Positions 1 to 8,392 of a stretch of DNA of 64,000 nucleotides are shown here, in pieces (positions within the stretch are counted from its first letter, which is position 1; the number at the start of each line of letters is the position of its first letter). Under the pieces are notes generated by a model. The model had not been told where the DNA came from, did not search any database, and was given only the letters and a program-made list of their open reading frames with translations. The translations under genes were made by a program, and so were the position numbers. The DNA is from Rubrivivax sp. (GTDB taxonomy: Bacteria; Pseudomonadota; Gammaproteobacteria; Burkholderiales; Burkholderiaceae_C), in NCBI GenBank assembly GCA_016789955.1, contig JAEUPB010000111.1, positions 27,210 to 91,209 on the forward strand. Direction: 5' to 3'.

Positions 1-1
1 C

Positions 2-100
2 CTCGAGCGCGCGCGCATCATGCAGTCGCAGCTGGCCGACCAGGTCGAGGCGATCATGGGCGAGTTCGGCAAGCTCAAGGGCGCGCAGGACGGCGGTTGA
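2..100 (+). CDS. C-terminal end of an unidentified protein (partial)
   Basis: An open frame enters from the left edge and ends at a TGA at 98-100, giving the last 32 residues of a protein. The tail is helical and charged (it contains QSQLADQVEAIMGEF) and has no recognisable motif. The gene's start and its neighbours lie outside the window, so no function can be given. It reads toward the convergent methyltransferase gene, with the tandem repeat at 137-264 between them. Confidence 0.5.
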   Translation, partial: LERARIMQSQLADQVEAIMGEFGKLKGAQDGG

Positions 101-136
101 ACAGGCCCGCCCGGCGCCGCGCCTGCGTGCTCGCCG

Positions 137-264
137 CTCACTGGACTACCCTGCGCACTGCGTGCTCCGGGATGAGCGCTTGGGAGCGGCCCGGCGCACT
201 CACTGGACTACCCTGCGCACTGCGTGCTCCGGGATGAGCGCTTGGGAGCGGCCCGGCGCACTCA
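137..264. repeat. 62-bp perfect tandem duplication
   Basis: Two identical 62-bp units lie head to tail at 137-198 and 199-260. The first four bases of a third unit (ctca) follow at 261-264. That stub contains the stop codon of the minus-strand methyltransferase gene (262-264), so the duplication abuts the end of that gene. The units carry no gene and make no obvious hairpin. The lack of any mismatch suggests a recent slippage or unequal-crossover event. Confidence 0.95.
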
Positions 265-1182
265 TGCCCGCTCGATCACCACCTCGAGGTATTCCGCCGG
301 CACCACCAGCGTACCGGCCCCGCCGGTGTTCGCTGCGTCCAGCAGCGCGGTGATGTCGGCAGCCAGGGCCGCCCGTCCCGGCTCGTCCAGCGCCTCGAAA
401 GCCTTGGTCATCGGGCCGTAGCAGGTGGCGAAGACCTGCAGCCAGTGCGCCGCCGAGCGGTAGCGGAAGTGGAACATGCGCCGGCGGGCGCGCAGGCGCC
501 CGGCGCCGGCAGCGAGGAGCGCCTGCAGGTGCTCCTCGCTGCCCCACCGCACCGGTGGCGCCAGTGCCGGCGGCGGCGGCACATGCGCGGCGAGGACCTC
601 GAACAGCCGGCCGACGAAGCCGCCGGGCGTCCAGCTCGCCAACCCGATGCGGCCGCCGCGGCGCGTCACGCGCAGCAGCTCCGCCGCGGCGCGCGCGGCA
701 TCGGGCGCGAACATCGCGCCGAAGGTCGACAGCACGGCATCGCAGGCGCCGTCGGCGCAGGGCAGGGACTCGGCGTCGGCCACCACGAAGCGCACCGCCA
801 GTCCTTCGGCGGCGGCGCGGGCGCGGCCCCGGTCGAGCAGCGCCGGCACGTAGTCGGTGGAGAGGACGTCAGCGCCGCGCCGGGCCGCCGCCAACGTGGC
901 GTTGCCGTTGCCGGCGGCCACGTCGAGCACGTGCTCGCCGGCGCGGATGTCGGCCGCCTCGGCCAGCCGCTCGCCGACGATCTGCAGCGTCGTGCCGATG
1001 ACCGCGTAGTCGCCGCTGGCCCACGTCGCCTGCTGGCGCTGCCGAATCTCGGCGAGCGGGCCGGGGCCGGCGGGGTCGGCTGCGTGCCCCCAGGGCCGGG
1101 CAGCGCCCAGCCCGCCCGCCGCGGGGGGCGGCGAAAGTGGCTGAGCCACGCTTCCTCGAGGTCGATCGGGGGCATGGGACAT
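262..1182 (-). CDS. class I SAM-dependent methyltransferase (UbiE/Methyltransf_11 type)
   Basis: A 306-residue predicted cytoplasmic methyltransferase. SAM-binding motif I is clear (VLDVAAGNGNATLAAARRG, around residues 85-103), followed by an acidic residue in STDYVPALL and the post-I/II segment VVADAESLPCADGACDAVLS. This is the Rossmann order of the UbiE-like family. The substrate cannot be read from the sequence. The first 40 residues are Pro/Gly/Ala-rich and appear to be encoded by intergenic-type repeat DNA. The family core starts near EIRQRQQATWASGDYAVIG, so the true start may be internal (a GTG exists at 1149) and translation from 1182 is uncertain. It is divergent from the BTAD regulator at 1334 and ends on the 62-bp tandem repeat. 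Confidence 0.85.
   Translation of the reverse strand: MSHAPDRPRGSVAQPLSPPPAAGGLGAARPWGHAADPAGPGPLAEIRQRQQATWASGDYAVIGTTLQIVGERLAEAADIRAGEHVLDVAAGNGNATLAAARRGADVLSTDYVPALLDRGRARAAAEGLAVRFVVADAESLPCADGACDAVLSTFGAMFAPDAARAAAELLRVTRRGGRIGLASWTPGGFVGRLFEVLAAHVPPPPALAPPVRWGSEEHLQALLAAGAGRLRARRRMFHFRYRSAAHWLQVFATCYGPMTKAFEALDEPGRAALAADITALLDAANTGGAGTLVVPAEYLEVVIERA
1061..1150. repeat. GC-rich intergenic-type repeat inside the 5' end of the methyltransferase frame
   Basis: On the minus strand this stretch has a C-run, then GGCCCTGGGGGC, then a GCAGCCGACC-like segment. The same order occurs in the non-coding stretch 33981-34045, where the core GGCCCTGGGGGC is followed by GGCAGCGGACC. The match is partial and judged by eye. 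If it is a dispersed element, it forms the start of this coding sequence or shows that the annotated start is too far upstream. Confidence 0.35.
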
Positions 1183-1333
1183 GGGCTCTCCGGGGGCGGC
1201 TGCCCGCGGCGCGGGCCTCGGCCGGCATCGTCGGCAGCCGCGCGTTCCACGGGCGTTCCGCTGCGCTCCGCACGACCGGCGGCGCGCACGGGTCGAGCTT
1301 CGTCCGACGGTGCAATGCTGGTAGCGTCGCGCG

Positions 1334-4300
1334 ATGGCAGAACCCGTGCTGCTGCGACTCCTCGGCCCGCCCGAGCTGCAGGTCGGCGGTGCGCCGGTGC
1401 CGCTGGCGGCCGAGCGGCGCAGCCAGCTGCTGGTGCTGCTCGCGCTGCGCCGCGGCTGGGTGGGGCGCGCCGAGATCGCGGCCCTGCTGTGGCCCGAGCA
1501 GGAGTCGCGGCTCGCCTATGCCAACCTGCGCAAGGCGCTGTTCCGGCTGCCTACGCTGCCGTGGGGGCGGTTCGTGCAGACGCAGGGCGCTGCGCTGCGT
1601 TTCGACGGCGGCACCGACGTCGATGCCTTCGAGGCCGCGCTGCGCGAGCAGCGCCTGGCCGACGCGCTGGCGTTGCGCCGCGGCGAGCTGCTGGCGGGCT
1701 TCGACGATCCCGGCAACGAGGCCTGGACGAGCTGGCTGGGCTACGAACGCGAGCGCCACCGCGCGGCGTGGCGCGCCGCGGCGCTGGCCTGGCTCGAGGC
1801 GGGTGCGGCCACCGACGCGCAGGCGCACGCGCTGGCCGCGCAGCTGCTCGAAGCGGACCCGCTGGACGAGGCCGCGCTGCGCGTGCAGGTGCGTCTGCTG
1901 GCCCGCAGCGGGCAGCAGGCCGCGGCGCGGCAGCTGCACGGCGTGTTCGTGCAGCGCCTGGCGGACGAGCTGGGGCTGCCGCCGGGTGCGGCGCTGACGG
2001 CCCTGCTCGCGGAGCTGGACGGTCCCTCCGCCGCATCGCCGCCCCCGGCCGCGCCGAACCCGATCCTCGCGGGCGGCGGCGCGCTCGACGAAGGCTTCAT
2101 CGGCCGCACCGGCGAGCTGCGCCGGGTCGCCTCGCTGCTCGAGCAGGCCGATTGCCGGCTGCTCACGGTGGTCGGCCCCGGGGGCATCGGCAAGACGCGC
2201 CTGGCGCGCCGTGCGCTGTTCGAGCTGGCGCCGGGCTTCCAGCACGGCGGAGCCTTCGTGTCGATGGAGGACGTCGCCGGGGCCGAGGGCATCGGGCAGC
2301 GGCTCGCGCGCGAACTGGCGCTGGAGGCCGGGGCCGGCGGCGACGACGCCCTGGCACCGGTGATCGCCGCGCTCGCGGCACGGCAGCAGCTGCTGGTGCT
2401 GGACAACTTCGAGACGCTGGTCGGGCACGCAGCGTTGCTGTCGAGGCTGCTGCAGTCCTGCCCGGGGGTGAAGCTGCTGGTCACCTCGCGGGCCCGGCTC
2501 GTCGTGAACGGCGAGTGGGTGCTGCAGCTCGAGGGCCTGCCGTGCCCCGACCTGGAGGACCTGGACCGCCTCGACGCGTTCGATGCGGTGCGGCTGTTCA
2601 CGCGCGGCGCGCGGCAGGTGCGGCCGGACTGGACGCCGCAGGCCGAGGCGGCGCATGTCGTGGAGATCTGCCGGCTCGTCGAAGGGCTGCCGCTGGCACT
2701 GGAGCTGGCGGCCGCCTGGGTGCGGCTGCTGCCATGCGCCGACATCGCCGCCGAACTGCGCCGCGGCGGCGAAGTGCTGCGCGCCGCGGACGGCCGGCAC
2801 GCACCGCGCCACGCGAGCATCGAGCAGGTGTTCGAGCAGTCCTGGCAGCAGTTGTCCGAGGTCGAGCGTGCCGCGCTGGCGCGGCTGTCGGTGTTCCGAG
2901 GCGGCTGCACCGCGTCGGCAGCGAGGGCGGTGACCGGCGCGCCGCTGGCGGTGCTGGCGGCGCTGGCCGACAAGTCGCTGCTGCACAAGGACGATGCGCG
3001 GCTGCGCCTGCATCCGCTGGTGCAGCAGCTGGCCGCGGCCCGGTTGCCCGAGGAGGCCCGCCGCGGCAACGACGATGCCCACGCGATGCACTACCTGCAG
3101 ATGCTCTCAGCGGCCCGCCGCGCCGCGCACGACGGCGAGCGCGAGACACTGCTGCTGCTGGACGCCGAGCTCGACAACGCACGCGCCGCCTGGGCCCATG
3201 CCGCCACCACCGGCGCGGCCGCGACGGGTGACGGGGCCGGTGGCGCGGCGCAGGCGCAGCTGCTCGAGCAGGCCGCCGACACGCTGGTCAAGCACGCGGG
3301 CTACCGCGGGCGGCGGCAGGAAGGCCTGGCCGGCGCCCGCTGGGGCGCGTCGAGCGCGGCGGCGTTGCGGCATCCGGGCCTGCGGGCGGTGCTGCTGGCG
3401 GCCTGCGCAGACCTGCAGGTGGTGCTCGGCGATCTGGCCGCGTCGGAGGCCGACGCGGCGCAGGCGCTGGCGCTCGCCGAGGCCGCCGACCATGTCGATG
3501 CCCGCGTCAAGGCGTTGATCGCGCAGGTCGGCCGGGCGATCCGCCAGGGTCGGCTCGACGAGGCGCGGACCCGCTGCGAACAGGCGATGGCGCTGGTCGA
3601 GGAGAACCCGCAGACGGGCGCGCAACCGTACTTCCTGCTCGACAACCTGGCGATGGTCGACATGCTGCAGGGTCGCTACGACGACGCGCTGCGCCATGCG
3701 CTGGCGGCGCTGCAGCAGCACCGCAGCCGATCGAGCCCGGCGCTGCAGGCCCGCAGCCTGAACAACATCGGCAACCTGCAGCTCGTGACCGGCGACGTCG
3801 ACGGTGCCGAGGCCCACCTGCGCGAAGGCCTGGCGCTGTGCGAGCGCCACGGCATCGCCGGCATCCACGGGCTGCTGCTGAACAACCTGAGCTACGTGGC
3901 CGAGAAGCGCGGCGACCTCGACGAAGCGACGCGGCTCGCGCGGCGGGCCCTGGTGTTCCTCGAGCAGACCGGGGACCGCTCCAACGCCGCCATCGCGCAC
4001 CACCAGCTGGCGCTGATGCAGCTGCGTCGGCGCGATCTGGCCGGGGCCTGCGACGAACTGTCCGCGTGCCTGCGCGAGGCGCTCGACCTGGGGAACCCGA
4101 CGACGCAGCTGCACGGCCTCGTGGCCTGCGCCGACGTGCTGGCCGCCGACGGTGCGGCCGCCGCCGCCGCGCTGCTGCTGGATGCCGTGGCCGCGCACCC
4201 ATGTGCCGACGGCCCGCTGCACAAGGAGATCGCCCAGCGGCGCGCCGCCCTGCCCGAGGCCGACCCGCAGGCCTGGGCGCGCAGCGGGCTGGGCCTCGAC

Positions 4301-4378
4301 GACGTGGCCCGTCGCGTGGCCCGCGAAGGCGCCGGGGCGTTCCGCGCGCTGAAGCAGGCGCTGCAGCCCGGCGCCTGA
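1334..4378 (+). CDS. BTAD / NB-ARC ATPase / TPR transcriptional regulator (AfsR/SARP-like)
   Basis: A 1014-residue cytoplasmic regulator. The N-terminal 240 residues carry an OmpR-like winged-helix segment (LLRLLGPPELQVGGAPVPL ... ALLWPEQESRLAYANLRKALFRL) followed by a bacterial transcriptional activation domain (BTAD). An NB-ARC-type NTPase follows, with Walker A GPGGIGKTRLA near residue 280 and a Walker-B-like LLVLDNFE. The C-terminal 450 residues are helical TPR-like repeats (for example LNNIGNLQLVTGDVDGAEAHLREGLAL). Members of this family act as ATP-switched activators, usually of adjacent genes. The stop is 3 nt from the stop of the convergent LacI-type gene. A paralogue of the same architecture lies at 55979-58951. 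Effector and targets are unknown; the divergent methyltransferase is a natural candidate. Confidence 0.9.
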   Translation: MAEPVLLRLLGPPELQVGGAPVPLAAERRSQLLVLLALRRGWVGRAEIAALLWPEQESRLAYANLRKALFRLPTLPWGRFVQTQGAALRFDGGTDVDAFEAALREQRLADALALRRGELLAGFDDPGNEAWTSWLGYERERHRAAWRAAALAWLEAGAATDAQAHALAAQLLEADPLDEAALRVQVRLLARSGQQAAARQLHGVFVQRLADELGLPPGAALTALLAELDGPSAASPPPAAPNPILAGGGALDEGFIGRTGELRRVASLLEQADCRLLTVVGPGGIGKTRLARRALFELAPGFQHGGAFVSMEDVAGAEGIGQRLARELALEAGAGGDDALAPVIAALAARQQLLVLDNFETLVGHAALLSRLLQSCPGVKLLVTSRARLVVNGEWVLQLEGLPCPDLEDLDRLDAFDAVRLFTRGARQVRPDWTPQAEAAHVVEICRLVEGLPLALELAAAWVRLLPCADIAAELRRGGEVLRAADGRHAPRHASIEQVFEQSWQQLSEVERAALARLSVFRGGCTASAARAVTGAPLAVLAALADKSLLHKDDARLRLHPLVQQLAAARLPEEARRGNDDAHAMHYLQMLSAARRAAHDGERETLLLLDAELDNARAAWAHAATTGAAATGDGAGGAAQAQLLEQAADTLVKHAGYRGRRQEGLAGARWGASSAAALRHPGLRAVLLAACADLQVVLGDLAASEADAAQALALAEAADHVDARVKALIAQVGRAIRQGRLDEARTRCEQAMALVEENPQTGAQPYFLLDNLAMVDMLQGRYDDALRHALAALQQHRSRSSPALQARSLNNIGNLQLVTGDVDGAEAHLREGLALCERHGIAGIHGLLLNNLSYVAEKRGDLDEATRLARRALVFLEQTGDRSNAAIAHHQLALMQLRRRDLAGACDELSACLREALDLGNPTTQLHGLVACADVLAADGAAAAAALLLDAVAAHPCADGPLHKEIAQRRAALPEADPQAWARSGLGLDDVARRVAREGAGAFRALKQALQPGA

Positions 4379-4381
4379 TCC

Positions 4382-5416
4382 TCAGGGCAGGTTCTCGCGC
4401 AGCACGATGCCGATGCGCACCGGCTCCACGCCGGCGGTGGCGCCGCGCCCGTCGCGCAGGTTGCCGAAGATGCGCACGCAGTTCAGCAGCATCGTCTGCG
4501 GGTGCTGGTTGATCACCGCGTCCAGCGTGCCGTCGATGAGGAGGGCGCGGGTGTCGGGCGTCAGGCCGTGCGCCACGAACACCGGCCGCACGGCGCGCCG
4601 CAGCGACTTCAGTGCGCGCCCCACGCCTTCGGCACCGCCGCCGATGTTGTACAGGCCCACGAGATCGGGGTGCTGGCGCAGCAGCGCGCGCGCGTGCCGC
4701 TCGTTGGTGTCGGCGTCGTCGCGGCCCTCGCGCACGCCGACCACGCGCAGCCCGGGGAACTGCTCCTGCATGCGACCGAGGAAGCCCATCTCGCGCTCCT
4801 CGTGCCCGCGGTAGGCCAGCGAGCCTGCGATCATCGCCACCGAGCCGGTGCGCGGCCCGAGGAAGCGGCCGATCAGCGTGGCGGCGGTGCGGCCCGCCGC
4901 GCGGTTGTCCATGCCCACGTAGGCGGCGCGGCGCGACTCGGCGAGGTCGGAGATCAGCGTCAGCACGTGCACGCCGCGCTCGACGAGTTCGTCCACCGCC
5001 TCGCGCACCCGCGGGTGCTCCAGCGCCATGAACGCGAGGCCCTGCGCGCTGCGGCCATGGCGGCGAAGCGCGGCGGCCACGCGCACCGGGTCGAAGCTGT
5101 CGATGGTGTGCACGCGGCAGTGCACGTGGAATGGCGCGATCGCATCGCCGGCGCCGGCGATGCCGTCGCCCAGCATGCGCAGGTAGCGGTTGGTGCCGGC
5201 CGGCAGCAGGAACGCGAGTTCCGTCGGCGCCGGCCGCAGCGCGCGCCACAGGTCCTGGTCGGGCAGGTAGCGCAGCTCGCCGGCGGCCTTCAGCACCCGT
5301 TGCGCGGTGGCCGGCCGAACCGCGAGGCGGCCGTGCAGCACGCGGTCCACCGTGGCGGTGGAGACGCCGGCGGCGCGGGCGATGTCGGCGATGCGGCTGC
5401 GGGCGGCAGGCTCCAT
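4382..5416 (-). CDS. LacI-family transcriptional regulator
   Basis: A 344-residue repressor. The N-terminal helix-turn-helix (IADIARAAGVSTATVDRVLHG, about residues 9-29) and hinge region are typical of LacI/GalR. The remainder is a periplasmic-binding-protein-like sensor domain (for example GLYNIGGGAEGVGRAL, about residues 241-256). ATG at 5414-5416 is preferred; an in-frame TTG directly before it could add one residue. It is divergent from the dctPQM-VOC-RLP-kinase operon, so it most likely controls that operon in response to the imported sugar acid or a product of it. A phased CCATCA array lies between the two genes. Confidence 0.9.
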   Translation of the reverse strand: MEPAARSRIADIARAAGVSTATVDRVLHGRLAVRPATAQRVLKAAGELRYLPDQDLWRALRPAPTELAFLLPAGTNRYLRMLGDGIAGAGDAIAPFHVHCRVHTIDSFDPVRVAAALRRHGRSAQGLAFMALEHPRVREAVDELVERGVHVLTLISDLAESRRAAYVGMDNRAAGRTAATLIGRFLGPRTGSVAMIAGSLAYRGHEEREMGFLGRMQEQFPGLRVVGVREGRDDADTNERHARALLRQHPDLVGLYNIGGGAEGVGRALKSLRRAVRPVFVAHGLTPDTRALLIDGTLDAVINQHPQTMLLNCVRIFGNLRDGRGATAGVEPVRIGIVLRENLP

Positions 5417-5523
5417 CAAAAACCATCAGGACGTTTCGTTGTCGAGGCCCGCATTGCAACGTATGGTCGGCCTCCGATGCAAGCCGGCGCATCAGATTCC
5501 ATCAAGGTCCATCAGATCCACCA
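5413..5523. promoter_or_regulatory. candidate operator array: CCATCA repeats at 10-bp spacing
   Basis: The 130-bp gap between the LacI-type gene and dctP contains CCATCA at 5413 and 5423, then GCATCA at 5489, CCATCA at 5499 and 5509, and a weaker CCACCA at 5518. Spacing inside each cluster is 10 bp, so the copies lie on one face of the helix. The first copy overlaps the repressor's own start codon. LacI proteins usually bind palindromes, so binding by this regulator is inferred. A short inverted pair, CGTTG ... CAACG, lies around 5437-5461. Confidence 0.45.
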
Positions 5524-5545
5524 ACGCCGGCCACGGAGACTTCCC

Positions 5546-6562
5546 ATGCCCGCATCCCGCCCCACGCCGCTCCGGCGCATGCTGCTCGCCTGCGCGGCCG
5601 CCGCCGCCCTCACGGCCACGCTGCCGGCACAGGCGCAGAAGGCGCTCGAGTTCCGCTACGGCCACATGAACCCGCCCACCAGCGCGGCCGGCCAGCAGGC
5701 CCAGTGGTTCGCCGAGGCGGTGGCCAGGCACACCGGGGGGCAGATCAAGGTCACGGTCTATCCGTCGTCGCAGCTGGGCAAGCTGCAGGAACTGGCGGAA
5801 GCGGTGTCCACCGGCACCATCGCGCTGTCGCACAACACGGCGGCGGGCATCGGCTCGCTGCACGAGCCCTTCGCCGCGCTCGACACGCCGTACCTCTACC
5901 GCGACGTCGACCACCTGATGAAGGTCGTCGACGTGGCCTCGCCGGTGATGAAGTCGCTCAACGACGGCCTCGTGAAGGCCGCCGGCGTGCGCGTGCTCTA
6001 CGCCTACTACTTCGGCACGCGGCAGCTCAGCGCGAACAAGCTCGTGAAGGCGCCTGCCGACCTGTCGGGCCAGAAGATCCGTGCGATCCCGTTCCCGATC
6101 TACATGAGCACCGTGGAAGGCCTGGGTGCGGTACCGGTGCCGGTGGACTTCTCCGAGGTGCCCACCGCGCTGGCCACGGGCAAGGTCAACGGGCAGGAGA
6201 ACCCGGTCAACGTGGTGCTGTCGTCCAAGCTCTACGAGTCGCAGTCGCACCTGATGCTGACCGGCCACATCATGAACGCGCAGCTCATCGTCATCAACGA
6301 GAAGACCTGGCAGGGCCTGTCGGCCGCGCAGAGGGAGCAGCTCTCCGCGGCCGCCGACGAGGTGCGCAAGCGCGCCACCGAGACCGTGCGCGGCCAGGAG
6401 GCCGCCGAGACCGCCGAGCTGAAGAAGCTGAAGATGAACGTCATCGGTCCGGCCGAAGGGCTGGATCTCGCCGCGTTCCGCGCTTCGGTGAGGAAGGTGG
6501 TCGATCCGAAGTTCGGTGCGAAGTACGCCGACCTGTACAAGGCCATCGACGCCGTTCGTTGA
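5546..6562 (+). CDS. dctP: TRAP transporter substrate-binding protein (DctP family)
   Basis: A 338-residue periplasmic solute receptor. An N-terminal signal peptide ends near ATLPAQAQ (about residue 30). The mature protein has the DctP/DUF fold features RYGHMNPPTSAAGQQAQWFAE, the GTRQLSANKLVKAPADLSGQK segment and the NGQENPVNVV region, where family members carry the carboxylate-binding arginine site nearby. Ligands of the family are mostly sugar acids and other carboxylates. ATG at 5546 follows GGAGA 8 nt upstream. The stop overlaps the dctQ start by one base. As first gene of the operon its ligand should be the substrate processed by the downstream RLP and kinase. Confidence 0.93.
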   Translation: MPASRPTPLRRMLLACAAAAALTATLPAQAQKALEFRYGHMNPPTSAAGQQAQWFAEAVARHTGGQIKVTVYPSSQLGKLQELAEAVSTGTIALSHNTAAGIGSLHEPFAALDTPYLYRDVDHLMKVVDVASPVMKSLNDGLVKAAGVRVLYAYYFGTRQLSANKLVKAPADLSGQKIRAIPFPIYMSTVEGLGAVPVPVDFSEVPTALATGKVNGQENPVNVVLSSKLYESQSHLMLTGHIMNAQLIVINEKTWQGLSAAQREQLSAAADEVRKRATETVRGQEAAETAELKKLKMNVIGPAEGLDLAAFRASVRKVVDPKFGAKYADLYKAIDAVR

Positions 6563-7107
6563 TGAGCACGCCTGTCGCAGCTCCGCCGGTTCCCCGGGTG
6601 CCGGCCGGGCCGCTGCGCCCGCTCTTGATGCCGCTGGCGCGCGGCTTCGAACGGGCGGCGATGCTGCTCGTGGTCATCGCCACCGGCGCGATCATGGTCG
6701 AGGTGGTGGCGCGCGGCGTGTTCAGCGTCGGCCTTCCGGGGGTGGGCGAGGTGGCCAAGTGGGCCGGCCTCGGCCTGATCTTCCTCGGCCTGCCGCTGCT
6801 GCTGGCGCGCGACGAGCACGTGAAGGTCGACATGCTGTTCGAGCGCACGCGCGGGCCGCTGCGCCGCGTGCTCGGGTTCGGCAACGAGCTGGCCAGCGCG
6901 CTGTTCTGCCTGCTGTTCCTCTGGGCCTGCTGGGGCTTCATGCAGCGCGCCGCGCGCTTCTCGACGCCTGCGCTGGGCATCCCCAACCTCGTCTACTACC
7001 TGCCGGCGATCGCGGGCATGGTGCTGGCGGCGCTGGTCGCCGTCGATCGCGTGCTCGGGCTGCTGCGTGGCCACAGCGCCGCGCGGGGCGAGGACCATCC
7101 GTGCTGA
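6562..7107 (+). CDS. dctQ: TRAP transporter small permease (DctQ family)
   Basis: A 181-residue inner-membrane protein with four hydrophobic helices (roughly residues 34-54, 64-82, 104-126 and 142-163), the normal DctQ size and topology. It contains the conserved-looking WAGLGLIFLGLPLLLARDEHVKVDM stretch, in which family members show the LGxxxAxRxxxHI/V pattern. It pairs with DctM to form the membrane part of the Na+-driven TRAP importer. The start ATG shares its A with the TGA of dctP, and the stop lies within the first codons of dctM, indicating translational coupling. Confidence 0.92.
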   Translation: MSTPVAAPPVPRVPAGPLRPLLMPLARGFERAAMLLVVIATGAIMVEVVARGVFSVGLPGVGEVAKWAGLGLIFLGLPLLLARDEHVKVDMLFERTRGPLRRVLGFGNELASALFCLLFLWACWGFMQRAARFSTPALGIPNLVYYLPAIAGMVLAALVAVDRVLGLLRGHSAARGEDHPC

Positions 7108-8381
7108 GCCTCACCGCGATCACGCTGTTCTTCGCGTTGCTGCTGATGGGCACGCCGGTGGCCACCGCGCTGGGGCTGGGCTCGGCGCTGGCGCTGTGGT
7201 GGTTCGACATGCCGCTGGCGGTGGTCGCGCAGCGCATCGTCAACGCGCTGGACTCCACGTCGCTGCTGGCGGTGCCGATGTTCATCCTGGCCGCGGCGCT
7301 GTTCAGCGCCACGGGCCTCACGGCGCAGCTGTTCGACTTCATCCGCATGATCATCGGCCGCATCCGCGGCGGGCTGGGCCACGTCACGGTGCTCACGCAC
7401 CTCGTGTTCTCGGGCGTCTCGGGCGCGGCGCTGGCCGACATCGGCGCGCTGGGCAGGATCCAGATCGACATGATGCGCGGGCAGGGCTACAACGACCGCT
7501 TCTCGGCCGGCATCTGCATGGCCGCGGCGACGCTGGGGCCGATCTTCCCGCCGTCGATCCCGCTGGTGATCTTCGCGATGGCCGCCGAGATCTCGCCGGT
7601 GAAGGTGCTGATCGCGGGGATCATCCCGTCGCTGATCATCGCGGCCTTCCTGATGGGCATGGTGGCGTGGGTGGCGCGGCGCGCCGGGCTGCCGCGCGAC
7701 ACCCTGCGCGTCTCGCGCGCCGAGTTCGTGCGCAAGGCCTGGTTCGCGATGCCGGCGCTGCTGGCGCCGGTGGTGCTGATCGGCGGCATCCTGATCGGCT
7801 GGTTCGGCGAGACCGAGGCCGCCGCGGTGACGGTGGTCTACGCGATCGCGGCCGGCGTCTTCTTCTACCGGGCGCTCACCTGGCGCGGCTTCGTCGACGC
7901 GCTGCGCGAGACCGTGCGCTCCACCGCCGGCGTGATGTTCATCGTCGGCGCCGCGGCGCTGTTCGCCTGGGTGCTGACGATCGACCAGGTGCCCACGCGG
8001 GCCGCCGGGCTCCTGCTCGGGCTCTCGAACGACCCATGGGTGCTGCTCGTGATCGTCAACCTGCTGCTGCTGGTGGTCGGCATGATCCTGGAGACCATCG
8101 CGGCGATCCTGATCCTCACGCCGATCATCGTGCCGGCGCTCGCCTCGGCGGGCGTGGACCCGGTGCACCTGTCGATCGTCGTGGTGCTCAACCTGATGAT
8201 CGGCCTGCTCACGCCGCCGGTGGGCATGAGCCTCTACATGGTCAGCAGCGTGGCCGGCATGCCGGTGGAGAAGGTGATCTCGGCCGCGGTGCCGTGGATC
8301 GTCTGCCTGCTGCTGTCGCTGGCCGCCGTGACCTTCTGGCCGGCCGCCTCCACCTGGCTGCCCAGCCTGATCCTCAACTAG
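7101..8381 (+). CDS. dctM: TRAP transporter large permease (DctM family)
   Basis: A 426-residue, very hydrophobic protein of exactly the usual DctM length, with about 12 membrane segments. Family signatures include LLLMGTPVATALGLGS, the GRIRGGLGHVTVLTHLVFSGVSGAALAD region, AAATLGPIFPPSIPLVIFA and the C-terminal NLMIGLLTPPVGMSLYMVSS. It forms the transport channel of the TRAP system. The GTG start at 7101 overlaps the last codons of dctQ. The VOC gene starts 11 nt after its stop. Confidence 0.94.
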   Translation: MLSLTAITLFFALLLMGTPVATALGLGSALALWWFDMPLAVVAQRIVNALDSTSLLAVPMFILAAALFSATGLTAQLFDFIRMIIGRIRGGLGHVTVLTHLVFSGVSGAALADIGALGRIQIDMMRGQGYNDRFSAGICMAAATLGPIFPPSIPLVIFAMAAEISPVKVLIAGIIPSLIIAAFLMGMVAWVARRAGLPRDTLRVSRAEFVRKAWFAMPALLAPVVLIGGILIGWFGETEAAAVTVVYAIAAGVFFYRALTWRGFVDALRETVRSTAGVMFIVGAAALFAWVLTIDQVPTRAAGLLLGLSNDPWVLLVIVNLLLLVVGMILETIAAILILTPIIVPALASAGVDPVHLSIVVVLNLMIGLLTPPVGMSLYMVSSVAGMPVEKVISAAVPWIVCLLLSLAAVTFWPAASTWLPSLILN

Positions 8382-8392
8382 GAACCGATGCG

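Noticed and set aside
445-3231. Long plus-strand open frame of 928 codons across the methyltransferase and the BTAD regulator
   Set aside because: It is out of frame with two genes that have clear motifs, is Arg/Ala/Gly-rich, and contains no domain. Very high GC removes stop codons from shadow frames.
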